Shown: positions 23,529 through 31,755 of the stretch, one piece after another | Numbering within the stretch: position 1 is the stretch's first letter | How the letters are laid out: each line of letters opens with the position of its first letter | Assembly: GCA_025360495.1 (NCBI GenBank) | Contig: JANYCC010000234.1 | Span: 1 to 46,749, forward strand | Length of the DNA: 46,749 bases | Source: Verrucomicrobiota bacterium | Lineage (GTDB): Bacteria; Verrucomicrobiota; Verrucomicrobiia; Limisphaerales; UBA9464 | Direction of reading: 5' to 3' | Position numbers and translations under genes: made by a program | The notes under the pieces: model-generated | What the model saw: only the letters and a program-made list of their open reading frames with translations | Databases searched by the model: none | Told to the model about the DNA's origin: nothing

Positions 23529-24428
23529 ATGCGCACCCTCATCATCGGCGCCTCGGGTCTGGTCGGTTCTCACCTGCTTGCGGAGGCGACCGCCCGCGGT
23601 GGGAGGACGCAGGGCACGTATCGCAACTTCCCAGTCGACGGCCTGGTGAGGCTTGACCTCGCGGACGGGGCCGCCATGCAATCCGTGTTGAAAAGCTTCC
23701 GGCCCGACTGGGTGGTGCACGCGGCGGGATGGAGTTGGGTGGACGGTTGTGAGCAGGACCCGACCAGGGCCTTTGGGGAGAACTGCGACCAACCGGCGGC
23801 GCTGGCCCGTCAATGTCGCGATTTGGGGATCCGCTTTGCCTATCTTTCCACCACCTATGTCTTCGACGGGAAATGCGGTCCTTATTCCGAAACAGACGTC
23901 CCCAATCCCATCAATATCTATTCCAAGTCGAAGTGGGCGGCGGAGCAGGCCATCCAGGAGATCCTTGAAGGACAGGCCTTGATACCCCGTGTCGTGTGGG
24001 TGTGGGGACGCGAGGCGCAGGAGAAGAACTTCGTTCACCAGGTGATCCGGGCCCTGCGCGAAAGCCGCACCCTGACGATCCCTTCCGATCAGGTCGGAAA
24101 CCCCACCTGGGGAGGTGACCTTGCCTGGTGGATGCTGGGCCTGATGGAACGGGGAGTGACGGGCGTCTGGAACCTCGCGGGCGGACCGGACAGTTGCACG
24201 CGGGAGGAATGGTTCTGTCAGATTCGGGATGCCGCGCGGGTCGCCGGTCTTGTCCCGGTCCCGCACTCGGATTCACCGGGCTATGTTGCGGCCACCACCG
24301 CGGAGATGGGGCAAATGGCATCACGACCGCTGCATGCGGGAGTCCTCACCGGAAAAGTGGTCAACATTCTGCCCCGGATGACCCGGCCATCCTCCGCATT
24401 GGATTGCCTCCGGTTTCCGCCGGCCTGA
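23529..24428 (+). CDS. RmlD-like NAD(P)H-dependent sugar-nucleotide reductase
   Basis: A 299-residue SDR of the dTDP-4-dehydrorhamnose reductase type. The cofactor motif is LIIGASGLVGSHLL. The N-terminal Asp contact is RLDLADG. VHAAGWSWVDGCEQDP corresponds to the RmlD loop (usually AAYTAVDKAE). The active site is LSTTYVFDG followed by YSKSKWAAEQ, giving Tyr and Lys of Y-x3-K. It starts 34 bases after the epimerase stop, and the pair recalls RmlC-RmlD or AscE-AscF. It probably reduces the 4-keto group after epimerisation. It is convergent with rfbF, 12 bases away. The nucleotide (CDP or dTDP) is undecided. Confidence 0.87.
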   Translation: MRTLIIGASGLVGSHLLAEATARGGRTQGTYRNFPVDGLVRLDLADGAAMQSVLKSFRPDWVVHAAGWSWVDGCEQDPTRAFGENCDQPAALARQCRDLGIRFAYLSTTYVFDGKCGPYSETDVPNPINIYSKSKWAAEQAIQEILEGQALIPRVVWVWGREAQEKNFVHQVIRALRESRTLTIPSDQVGNPTWGGDLAWWMLGLMERGVTGVWNLAGGPDSCTREEWFCQIRDAARVAGLVPVPHSDSPGYVAATTAEMGQMASRPLHAGVLTGKVVNILPRMTRPSSALDCLRFPPA

Positions 24429-24440
24429 GACCCTGATCCG

Positions 24441-25223
24441 TCACCACACTTTCCACGGCGCCTTCCCATCGGCCCAGATCTTGTTCAGGCTCTGGCTCTC
24501 CCTATAGGTGTCCATCGGCTGCCAGAATCCATCGTGGCGGTAGGCGTTCAACTGGCCATCCCGAACCAGGTCGTCCATCGGTTCCTGTTCCAGCATCACG
24601 GCGGGATCGTCCGACAGGTAATCAAACACGCGGTGGTTGCACACCATGTAGCCGCCATTGACATAGGTCTCCTCGAACTGTGGCTTCTCGCTGAAGCTGC
24701 GGATGCGCCCGTCCTCATCCACCCGCAATTCCCCGAACCTTCCCGGGGGATGCACCGCCGTGACCGTGCAGGCTTTGCCCGAGGCTTCGTGGGCCGCGAT
24801 GCTGGCGTTGATGTCGATCGTCGCCAGGCCGTCCCCATAGGTCAGCAGGAAGCCCTCACCCGCCGGGACATAGCGTTGGATCTGTTTCACCCGGAACGCG
24901 GTCATCGAATGCTCACCCGTGTCGGCCAGGGTCACGCTCCAATCCTCCTCCCCATGGCTGTTGTGGAACCGGACCGAGGGTTGGCGCCCCAACAGCAGGG
25001 TGATGTCACAGGTGTTCCACAGGTAATTGCGGAAATAATCCTTGATCATGTCGCCCTTGTACCCAAGGCACAGGATGAATTCCTTATGCCCGTAATGTGC
25101 ATAGGTTTTCATGATGTGCCACAGGATCGGGCGGTTGCCGATCGGCACCATCGGCTTGGGACGGTATTCCGTCTCCTCCCGAAGCCGGGTGCCCAGTCCG
25201 CCGCACAGAATCACGACTTTCAT
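24441..25223 (-). CDS. rfbF: Glucose-1-phosphate cytidylyltransferase
   Basis: A 260-residue nucleotidyltransferase that makes CDP-glucose from CTP and glucose-1-phosphate, the first step for all CDP-deoxysugars. The nucleotide loop ILCGGLGTRLREETEYRPKP is characteristic of RfbF, together with EFILCLGYKGDMIKDYF, LLTYGDGLATIDI and NGGYMVCNHRVFDYL. Length equals that of the family (about 257). It lies on the strand opposite to rfbG and rfbH and 14 kb away, unusual because rfbF, rfbG and rfbH are usually adjacent in that order. It is the third in a minus-strand run after an aminotransferase and a GT2. Confidence 0.96.
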   Translation of the reverse strand: MKVVILCGGLGTRLREETEYRPKPMVPIGNRPILWHIMKTYAHYGHKEFILCLGYKGDMIKDYFRNYLWNTCDITLLLGRQPSVRFHNSHGEEDWSVTLADTGEHSMTAFRVKQIQRYVPAGEGFLLTYGDGLATIDINASIAAHEASGKACTVTAVHPPGRFGELRVDEDGRIRSFSEKPQFEETYVNGGYMVCNHRVFDYLSDDPAVMLEQEPMDDLVRDGQLNAYRHDGFWQPMDTYRESQSLNKIWADGKAPWKVW

Positions 25224-25246
25224 TCGTTGATGGGTTCCTGAACTGA

Positions 25247-26212
25247 CTATTCCCCGTGGATGGGCCGCAATCCGTAAGCCCGCAATCCGTAGCGCAACAC
25301 CCAGGCCGGTGACGTTCCGCCCCGCCCGAGCCAGTGATAGAAGGCCCGCCAGAATGTCCGGCGCGCCGCGGGGCCTTCCCGGTGCTGCAAGAGGGCTTCC
25401 ACCAGCCAGAATTCACGTGTGGCGATCATCCGGCTCAATTCCTTCCCGCAACGGCCCTTGAGGTGCCGGGCGAAGGTTTCCAAGGCGAACAATTCATCCC
25501 GGGTGCGGTTGAGCAACGGCCGGTTGATCCAGTAATTGGTGGCATGCACTCGGTAGGTGGCCATGGCTCCGCCCCCGACGAATCCGAGCGGACCGCGTTC
25601 GCCCAGCAGGACCCACGTGCTCCAGTCCGGCATGGCGACCTCGGTGAACCAGTCGGGGTAGGTGCCCCACACGCCACGGCGGAACATGACCGTCAGGATA
25701 TGGGGGAACGCGAAGCGCAGCACATATTCCAGGGTGGCCAGGTTGTCGTCGGATTTGATGAAATCCATGGAGATGTGCAGCACCGAACCGTCCGGGTGCA
25801 GCCGCTGGTAACCGTGGAAACAGGCGGGGCAGCCCGGGTTGGCATCGAGGAAATCGGCCTGACGCTGGAGCTTCTCCGGCGAACTGTAGTAATCGTCGCC
25901 GTCGAGCACGCAGACATAATCGCCCCGGCACTGGCCGAGCGTGGCCATCATGTTGAGCTTGCCGAAGCCCCCGAGGTTTTTCTCGTGCAAGAGCAGGCGG
26001 AGCCGATCTGGAAACTCCCGCTGCAGCTCCAGCAGTTTCTCCCGGGTGCCATCGGTCGAGACGTCGTCCCCGACGATCACCTCATAGGGGAAGTCGGTCT
26101 TTTGCTGCAGCGTGCTCCGCACCGCCTGCTCGATATAGAGGGCGTGATTGTAGGTGACCATCAGCACGCTGACCTTGGGCCGCGCGCACAGGCTGGGCGA
26201 TTCGATGATCAT
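25247..26212 (-). CDS. Glycosyltransferase family 2
   Basis: A 321-residue GT-A enzyme. The N-terminal block is VSVLMVTYNHALYIEQAV, then VGDDVSTDGT and the metal site VCVLDGDDYYSSPEKLQRQ. The FHGYQRLHPDG region lies where the acceptor site usually is. The C-terminal residues carry a short internal repeat (YGLRAYGLR) coded by tandem DNA at about 25264-25290. Its ATG overlaps the preceding aminotransferase stop by 4 bases, so it is translated with that gene, and it precedes rfbF by 23 bases. It probably transfers a sugar made by this cluster. Confidence 0.9.
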   Translation of the reverse strand: MIIESPSLCARPKVSVLMVTYNHALYIEQAVRSTLQQKTDFPYEVIVGDDVSTDGTREKLLELQREFPDRLRLLLHEKNLGGFGKLNMMATLGQCRGDYVCVLDGDDYYSSPEKLQRQADFLDANPGCPACFHGYQRLHPDGSVLHISMDFIKSDDNLATLEYVLRFAFPHILTVMFRRGVWGTYPDWFTEVAMPDWSTWVLLGERGPLGFVGGGAMATYRVHATNYWINRPLLNRTRDELFALETFARHLKGRCGKELSRMIATREFWLVEALLQHREGPAARRTFWRAFYHWLGRGGTSPAWVLRYGLRAYGLRPIHGE

Positions 26213-27414
26213 GCCGGAATCAGACCCAGACGTTGGCGGACCTCACCGGCGTGGGCAAAGGCATTCCGCACCACCCCGCACAGGGTCCCCACGCGCTCCT
26301 CATCCATGGCGGTGCCGGTGGGCAGGACGATCACCCCGGCGGCACAACGTTCGGTCGCGGGAAGCAACAGGTGCGAATGCGGGAACAGTGAGCGGTACGG
26401 CTCCATCCGGTGGACCCCGGGCCAGAAATATTTCCGGGCCAGGACATTCTCGGCATGGAGGACGGCCACCAGTTCGTCACGGCCCAGACGGGCCGTCGCC
26501 GGGTCGATCTCGACGACGACATATTGATAATTGTTCCGTTCCGACCCGTCGTACGCCACGAGGGAAACCCCGGGCAACCCGGCCAATCCCGCGTGGTAGG
26601 CGAAGTGATTGCGGCGGTTGGTGGCGATCAATTCGTCCACGCTTTCCAGGCAGGTGAGGCCCATCGCCGCACACGCCTCAGTCATCTTCCCGTTGGTGCC
26701 GACGTGGATGACCTGGTCGAAGCCGGCAAAACCGAAATTGGTCATCAACCGGATGCGCCGGGCCAGCGCGTCGTCATCGGTCGTGATGGCCCCGCCCTCG
26801 AACGAATTCAGGAACTTCGTCGCATGGAAGCTGAACACCTCGGCCAGGCCGAAGCCGCCGATCATCCGGCCGCCGTGGGAGCAGCCGAACGCGTGCGCCG
26901 CATCGAACATTAGTTTCAACCCGCGCCTCCGCGCGATCTCCGTGAGCGCGTCGATGGCACAGGGACGGCCCCAGACGTGGGTGCCGAGGATGGCCGTCGT
27001 GCGCGGGGTGATGTGGCGCTCGATCAGGGCGGGATCGAGGTTGTGGGTCCGGGGGTCCAGGTCGGCGAACACCGGGGTGATCTGCTGCCATTGGAGGGCG
27101 TGGGCGGTGGCGACGAAGGTGTAGGCGGGCACGATGACCTCGCCCGCCAGATCCGCGGCCCGGGCGGCGATTTCCAGGCCGATGGTCGCGTTGCACACGC
27201 AGATGGCGTGCTTCACCCCCACGTAGTCCGCGATCCGGCCTTCGAATTCCTGGACCAGCGGCCCGTTGTTCGACAGCCAGCGGCGGTCGAGCATCTCGTT
27301 GAACCGGGTGAAAAGCCGCTGGCGGTCACCAAGATTGGGCCGGCCGACATGCAGCGTCTCCTTGAAGGCCGGTGCGCCTCCCAAGATCGCGAGGCGACAG
27401 TTGGACTCAGTCAT
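26209..27414 (-). CDS. DegT/DnrJ/EryC1/StrS family aminotransferase
   Basis: A 401-residue PLP enzyme. The phosphate-binding turn is CVCNATIGLEIAA, the ring-stacking and Asp region is KLMFDAAHAFGCSHGG, and the Schiff-base lysine is K200 in FSFHATKFLNSFEGG. The sequence style (VPAYTFVATAHAL, GTHVWGRPC) matches enzymes that form dTDP-4-amino-4,6-dideoxyglucose (VioA-like) and relatives. It is the third aminotransferase of the locus and the only one on the minus strand. The 61-base gap to the phosphoesterase gene contains nothing distinctive. Substrate remains open. Confidence 0.9.
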   Translation of the reverse strand: MTESNCRLAILGGAPAFKETLHVGRPNLGDRQRLFTRFNEMLDRRWLSNNGPLVQEFEGRIADYVGVKHAICVCNATIGLEIAARAADLAGEVIVPAYTFVATAHALQWQQITPVFADLDPRTHNLDPALIERHITPRTTAILGTHVWGRPCAIDALTEIARRRGLKLMFDAAHAFGCSHGGRMIGGFGLAEVFSFHATKFLNSFEGGAITTDDDALARRIRLMTNFGFAGFDQVIHVGTNGKMTEACAAMGLTCLESVDELIATNRRNHFAYHAGLAGLPGVSLVAYDGSERNNYQYVVVEIDPATARLGRDELVAVLHAENVLARKYFWPGVHRMEPYRSLFPHSHLLLPATERCAAGVIVLPTGTAMDEERVGTLCGVVRNAFAHAGEVRQRLGLIPA

Positions 27415-27475
27415 ACCCGCAAAACCTCACTGTCCGGGTTCGGTCCGGGGCGTGTCAAGCGGTGTGCCCCCGCTC

Positions 27476-28108
27476 TCACGCCTTCGACAGGTAATACCTC
27501 AGGCACTCCTCAGGATACTGGAGCGCCCGCATTTCCGCGAGCAGCCTGTCGAACGGATACTCGATCCGCTCCAATTCGACGGAGTGGGACCCGGTGTCCC
27601 AGACGGCATATTCGGCCCACCGGATCTGGGCGCGGTTCTGGCCCACGCTTCCCGGATTGACGAGTCGGAAACCCGATTGGGACCGGCAATAGGCCTGGTG
27701 GGAATGGCCGATGAAGCAATCCCCCGACCACTCGACCTCGGTGTTGGCGTAGATCTTCCTGCCAGCCAGGGTGTGGGTGAAACGGGCCCCGTGGAGTTCG
27801 ATCGATTCGGGCAGATTCTCAATCAGGTCGCGGCGGGTGAAATGCTGGATCGATGAATGATAGAACGCCTGGACGAGGGGGATTTCCTCGTCCAGATGGG
27901 TTTTCCCCAGGAACAGGGCCTCGTGGTTGCCTTGGACCATCCGGAAGCCCGGGAGCCCGCGCAGCAAACCGAGACATTCGTCATTCCAAGGTCCGTAATT
28001 CACCACATCCCCCAGGCAGATCACCTGGTCGAGATGGCGCACCCGCCCGGCCACCGCCTCCAACGCCGGCAGATTACCGTGGATATCGCTGAGGATCCCG
28101 ATTTTCAT
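27476..28108 (-). CDS. Calcineurin-like metallophosphoesterase (YfcE type)
   Basis: A 210-residue protein with all metal-binding motifs of the family: SDIHGN (D-x-H), CLGDVVNYG (GD), QGNHE (GNHE), the H of FTHTL, and GHSH near residue 136. The length fits the compact YfcE/DUF2437-like phosphodiesterases, not the larger Ser/Thr phosphatases. One base separates it from the SDR gene upstream on the same strand. In a polysaccharide locus it could hydrolyse a sugar phosphate or nucleotide by-product; this is inference. Classification is good, substrate unknown. Confidence 0.87.
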   Translation of the reverse strand: MKIGILSDIHGNLPALEAVAGRVRHLDQVICLGDVVNYGPWNDECLGLLRGLPGFRMVQGNHEALFLGKTHLDEEIPLVQAFYHSSIQHFTRRDLIENLPESIELHGARFTHTLAGRKIYANTEVEWSGDCFIGHSHQAYCRSQSGFRLVNPGSVGQNRAQIRWAEYAVWDTGSHSVELERIEYPFDRLLAEMRALQYPEECLRYYLSKA

Positions 28109-28109
28109 C

Positions 28110-29015
28110 TCAGCAGGATGACCCCGAACAGAGCCGTTCGAGTCCCTCAGCCAGGGGCGTCGGTCGCAGCCCGAAGGTGGAGCGGGTCCGGTTCATGCAC
28201 AGGGGGGCGAATCCGCCCGATGGGGCTGCCGGGGGGATGCCGTCGGGATCCAGGCCGGCCGGATTGTGGGTCACCGCATTGATCTGTTCCGCCAGGCTGC
28301 GGGCCGTGGTGGCCTCGCCGCTGCCGGCGTTGAAGACACCGGTGACCGTTAATCGCGCGGAGCAGACCAGCAGCGTCGCCACATCCTCCACCGTGACGAA
28401 ATCGAATTGTTCCGTGCCGCCGTTGACGAGGGGAAGGGGACGCCGCTGTCGGGCCGTTGCGAGGAAACGGGCGACAACCGAACGTTCCGGCATTCCGGGT
28501 CCATAGAGGGATCCGATCCGGAAGATCACCGAAGGCAGACCCAGGCTGACGTGGCAACGCTCCACATAAAGCTCGGACAGGAGTTTCGAGGACAGGTAGA
28601 AGCAGGCGCGCCGCGCGGTTTGCGGGGGTGCCGATTCGTCGGCCGGCCGGGTCTGGAATCCATAGATCTGTCCGCTGGAACAATGGAGAAAACGCGGGGA
28701 GCCGACCCGGGCAGCCGCCTCGGCCAGACGCAGGGTGAGCAGGGCATTGGCCTCCAGGCATTCCGCGGCAAAGCTCGAATCTTCCTGTCGCGGGGGGATG
28801 AAAGCCGCGCAGTGGAACACGGCTTCGGGTTGGAGATCCCGGAGGACGGTCCCGCCCAGCACGGATTCCCAGCCGTGGGTTGGGATGGACGCCGTCGGGT
28901 CCGGTTTTCGTGCCACCCCGTGCACGGCCCAGCCCTCGAGGAGAAGCCGGGCGACCAGGTGGCGGCCGAGGAAACCCGTCGATCCCGTGACAATCGCGAT
29001 GGGACTGGAAGCCAT
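28110..29015 (-). CDS. NAD-dependent epimerase/dehydratase
   Basis: A 301-residue extended SDR. The dinucleotide site is IVTGSTGFLGRHLVARLL, the HCAAF motif follows, and the catalytic set is HCSSGQIYG then YLSSKLLSELY (Tyr and Lys of Y-x3-K). The substrate-binding part has VNGGTEQFDFVTVEDVA. It may reduce, epimerise or dehydrate an NDP sugar; the family is too broad to choose. It sits between the ATP-grasp gene (9 bases upstream) and the phosphoesterase, in a minus-strand operon that goes on to rfbF. Confidence 0.86.
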   Translation of the reverse strand: MASSPIAIVTGSTGFLGRHLVARLLLEGWAVHGVARKPDPTASIPTHGWESVLGGTVLRDLQPEAVFHCAAFIPPRQEDSSFAAECLEANALLTLRLAEAAARVGSPRFLHCSSGQIYGFQTRPADESAPPQTARRACFYLSSKLLSELYVERCHVSLGLPSVIFRIGSLYGPGMPERSVVARFLATARQRRPLPLVNGGTEQFDFVTVEDVATLLVCSARLTVTGVFNAGSGEATTARSLAEQINAVTHNPAGLDPDGIPPAAPSGGFAPLCMNRTRSTFGLRPTPLAEGLERLCSGSSC

Positions 29016-29024
29016 TGGATGGGA

Positions 29025-30017
29025 CTAGAGGGGACCGGCGATCCCGTGAACCGTCCGATGAGTCCGGACCTCATCCACGAGGGTGTTCTCGACCACGAGT
29101 TCCTTCCAGTATCGGAGCACCGAGACAGCCCGGATGGAGAAGGCGGGCGGGGTGCCATGAAGGACGAAGTCAGCGATCATCCGGGGCTCGTTGAAGCCGG
29201 CGAGGGTGCGGCAATGGGTGGTTCCGGAACACCGCGCGTTGATCTCGAAAACATAGGGGACGCCGTCCCGGATGCGGAGTTGGAAGTTGCAGGATCCATA
29301 GGGCTGAAGGGCCTCGGCAACCCGGGCGACAAATCCCTCCAACCCGGTGTCGGTCTCGACAAAGGCTTTGTAGGTGTCCCCGTCGCGGAGGATCCGGCGC
29401 AGGACGGCGACCCCATGGCATTTTCCGGCGAGACACAGGGCGCCGCACGTGTACTCGGGGCCGTCGATCCATTCCTGCACCACGTAGCCGGTCGGATCCA
29501 GGCCGGAACACGCCGCCGCGAAATCGGGGCGGGTCCGCACCAAGCGGACGCCCTTGGAACGGGCGCCCCCGACCTTGGGCTTGAGAATCACTGGAAAGCC
29601 CAATGTTTCCGGGGTGCACTGGGCCAGGACGGAGGTGAAGGGCGCCGGGAAACCATTCTGGGACAGGAATTGCGCGGTCAGGTCCTTGTCGTCGCAGAGT
29701 CGGATCACGGGTTCATCGCTCACCACGACGGTGGTGCCGATGCGCAGGAACGCTTCCCGGTGACGGCTGAGCACCGGCAGTTCGGCATCCAGTCCCGGAA
29801 ACACCAACCGGACGGACTCGGCCGCGCAGATTTCCAGAAGTCGGTCCACAAAGCCCGGGTCCGAGGCGTAAGGGATGAGATAGCCCCGTCCGGTGGTGTA
29901 CAGCCCGGTGCCCAGTGCTTCGCCGTCGGTGGCGATCACTTCATAGCCGGTGTTCTGGAGCGATTTCAGAACGGCCTGACCGGCCCCGCCGCCGGTGCCC
30001 GTAACCAAGAGTTTCAC
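29025..30017 (-). CDS. ATP-grasp carboxylate-amine ligase-like protein
   Basis: A 330-residue protein with a pre-ATP-grasp Rossmann region (LLVTGTGGGAGQAVLKSL) and ATP-grasp lobes. Nucleotide-binding and Mg2+ residues appear in FPVILKPKVGGARSKGV, VVQEWIDGPEYTCG and YVFEINARCSGTTH. This matches the carbamoyl-phosphate-synthase-like/PylC branch, which links a carboxylate to an amine or ammonia through an acyl phosphate. GTG 30017 gives a typical start right at the first strand; ATG 30044 in frame adds nine residues. In a glycan locus it might attach an amino acid to an amino sugar. First gene of the minus-strand run; divergent from the MBOAT gene. Confidence 0.85.
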   Translation of the reverse strand: MKLLVTGTGGGAGQAVLKSLQNTGYEVIATDGEALGTGLYTTGRGYLIPYASDPGFVDRLLEICAAESVRLVFPGLDAELPVLSRHREAFLRIGTTVVVSDEPVIRLCDDKDLTAQFLSQNGFPAPFTSVLAQCTPETLGFPVILKPKVGGARSKGVRLVRTRPDFAAACSGLDPTGYVVQEWIDGPEYTCGALCLAGKCHGVAVLRRILRDGDTYKAFVETDTGLEGFVARVAEALQPYGSCNFQLRIRDGVPYVFEINARCSGTTHCRTLAGFNEPRMIADFVLHGTPPAFSIRAVSVLRYWKELVVENTLVDEVRTHRTVHGIAGPL

Positions 30018-30082
30018 GGATACAGGATAGCACCACCGTGACATTTCTGACCAAGGCTTAACCGCGGAGAACACGGATTTAC

Positions 30083-30193
30083 GGATCCGCCTCATGACTT
30101 CGGCGGCTACGCCTGTTTCGTAGCCGATGACGTGAGGAAGCGGAATCTTGGGACGTCTGCCCTGGATCCGCCTCGTACCTCGGCGGCTACGCC
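30083..30193. repeat. Three-copy repeat (two direct, one inverted) between divergent genes
   Basis: The 267-base gap between the ATP-grasp and MBOAT starts holds a 30-31 base unit beginning GGATCCGCCTC and ending CGGCGGCTACGCC at 30083-30113 and again at 30164-30193. Between them, an inverted relative spans 30118-30143 (20 of 26 positions pair with the first copy). The first pair could form a long hairpin. A further short motif, ACCGCGGAGAACACGGA at 30061-30077, resembles another common intergenic repeat type. The remainder up to 30284 should hold the MBOAT promoter, but no clear boxes are seen. Confidence 0.75.
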
Positions 30194-30284
30194 GCCCTGA
30201 AATGCTTGTCGGGAACGCCGGGGGCCACCTAGTCTTTCCCTTCGTGATTCGGGGTTTCCGAAGCGGTCCCTGCCGATTGGTCTC

Positions 30285-31748
30285 ATGCTGTTCAATTCCG
30301 TAGCATTCGCCTTCTTTTTCCCGATTGTCGCCGGCCTGTATTTCCTCCTGCCCCACCGCTTTCGTTGGGGCCTTTTATTGGGGGCGAGTTGCGGTTTCTA
30401 CATGTGGTTCCGGCCGGAATATGTGCTGATCCTCGGTTTCACCATCGTGGTGGACTACTTCGCCGGGTTGTGGATCGAGCGGATGGAGGGGGTGCAACGC
30501 CGTTGGGCGCTCGGGGCCAGCCTGGCGGCGAACGTCGGGGTGCTGGCCGTCTTCAAGTACTGGAACTTTGCGCAGACCAACCTCGGCGCCGCCGCCCATG
30601 CGTTCGGCTGGAATTACCCGGTGCCGCTTCTGGAAATGGCCCTGCCCATCGGCCTCTCTTTCCACACCTTCCAGGCCATGAGCTACACCATCGAGGTGTA
30701 TCGCGGCAACCAGCGCGCCGAACGCCACTTCGGGATTTATGCGCTCTACGTCATGTTCTTCCCCCAGCTCGTCGCCGGGCCCATCGAGCGCCCCCAAAAC
30801 CTACTGCATCAATTCCGGGAAAAACACACGTTCGACCCCGCACGCGCGGCGGGCGGGCTGCGCCTGATGGCCTGGGGCCTGTTCAAGAAGATCTGCGTGG
30901 CCGACCGTCTCTCCGTCCTGGTGAATTCCGTTTATGCGGACCCCAGGCACGAGAGCGGGCCCTGGCTGGTCCTGGCCACCCTCTTCTTCGCCCTGCAGAT
31001 CTACTGCGATTTCAGCGGGTACTCCGACATCGCCATCGGCTCGGCACGGGTCCTGGGTTTCACCTTGATGAAGAATTTCAACCGACCCTACGAGGCGCGC
31101 TCGGTCGGCGAATTCTGGCGGCGCTGGCATATCAGTCTCTCCACCTGGTTCCGGGATTACGTCTATGTCCCGCTCGGTGGCAACCGGGTCTCCGACCTGC
31201 GCCGTTTCTCAAACCTGCTGGTCGTGTTCCTGCTCAGCGGGCTGTGGCATGGCGCCAAATGGACCTATGTGATCTGGGGCGGATTGCACGGCCTGTTCCT
31301 GGTCATGGGCATGGCGACCAAGGCGTGGCGGGACCGGTTGCGAACCCCGCTGGCGCCATGGATCGGCGACCGTGCGATGGCGGCGTGGCAACGGACCTGT
31401 GTGATCGGTCTGGTCTGCATCGGATGGGTGTTTTTCCGGGCCGCTTCGTTGCGCGATGCCCTGGACGTGTTCGCCGGGATGTCGCGGGGTTGGGCCGGGT
31501 TCTGGCAACCATCGTCGTTCAACAGCACGTTGTGGCGCCTGGGCTATGGCCGGCTCGATTTCGCGGTCGCCTTCGCACTGATCGGCATTGTGATGCTGGT
31601 GCACCGCCTGGAACGGCAGGGTCCGGTCGGAGTCTGGCTGGACCGGCAGCCGGGGTGGCGGCGGTGGACCCTTTATTATGCGGTGACTGCCGCGATCTTC
31701 TGGCTCGCGCCCGGCTCCGGGGACCAATTCATCTATTTCCAATTCTAA
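30285..31748 (+). CDS. MBOAT-family membrane O-acyltransferase (AlgI-like)
   Basis: A 487-residue multi-spanning membrane protein with about ten hydrophobic segments. The N-terminus MLFNSVAFAFFFPIVAGLYF is typical of AlgI/PatA/DltB-type MBOATs. Diagnostic motifs are FFPQLVAGPIERP, the IYCDFSGYSDIAIGSARVLGF block, RPYEARSVGEFWRRWHISLS and the catalytic histidine in SGLWHGAKWTYVIWGGLHG. Such proteins carry acyl groups across the membrane to modify extracytoplasmic polysaccharides. The next gene, 7 bases on, encodes a matching SGNH-type protein, the usual two-component arrangement for O-acetylation. It probably acylates the glycan made by this locus. Confidence 0.93.
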   Translation: MLFNSVAFAFFFPIVAGLYFLLPHRFRWGLLLGASCGFYMWFRPEYVLILGFTIVVDYFAGLWIERMEGVQRRWALGASLAANVGVLAVFKYWNFAQTNLGAAAHAFGWNYPVPLLEMALPIGLSFHTFQAMSYTIEVYRGNQRAERHFGIYALYVMFFPQLVAGPIERPQNLLHQFREKHTFDPARAAGGLRLMAWGLFKKICVADRLSVLVNSVYADPRHESGPWLVLATLFFALQIYCDFSGYSDIAIGSARVLGFTLMKNFNRPYEARSVGEFWRRWHISLSTWFRDYVYVPLGGNRVSDLRRFSNLLVVFLLSGLWHGAKWTYVIWGGLHGLFLVMGMATKAWRDRLRTPLAPWIGDRAMAAWQRTCVIGLVCIGWVFFRAASLRDALDVFAGMSRGWAGFWQPSSFNSTLWRLGYGRLDFAVAFALIGIVMLVHRLERQGPVGVWLDRQPGWRRWTLYYAVTAAIFWLAPGSGDQFIYFQF

Positions 31749-31755
31749 GCACGCC

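Noticed and set aside
25264-25290. Short tandem repeat near the rfbF/GT2 junction
   Set aside because: It is inside the GT2 coding region and encodes the C-terminal YGLRAYGLR, so it is not an intergenic element.
28407-30041. Plus-strand frame of 544 codons opposite the SDR and ATP-grasp genes
   Set aside because: The minus strand encodes both enzymes with intact motifs; the plus-strand translation is low in complexity and lacks motifs.
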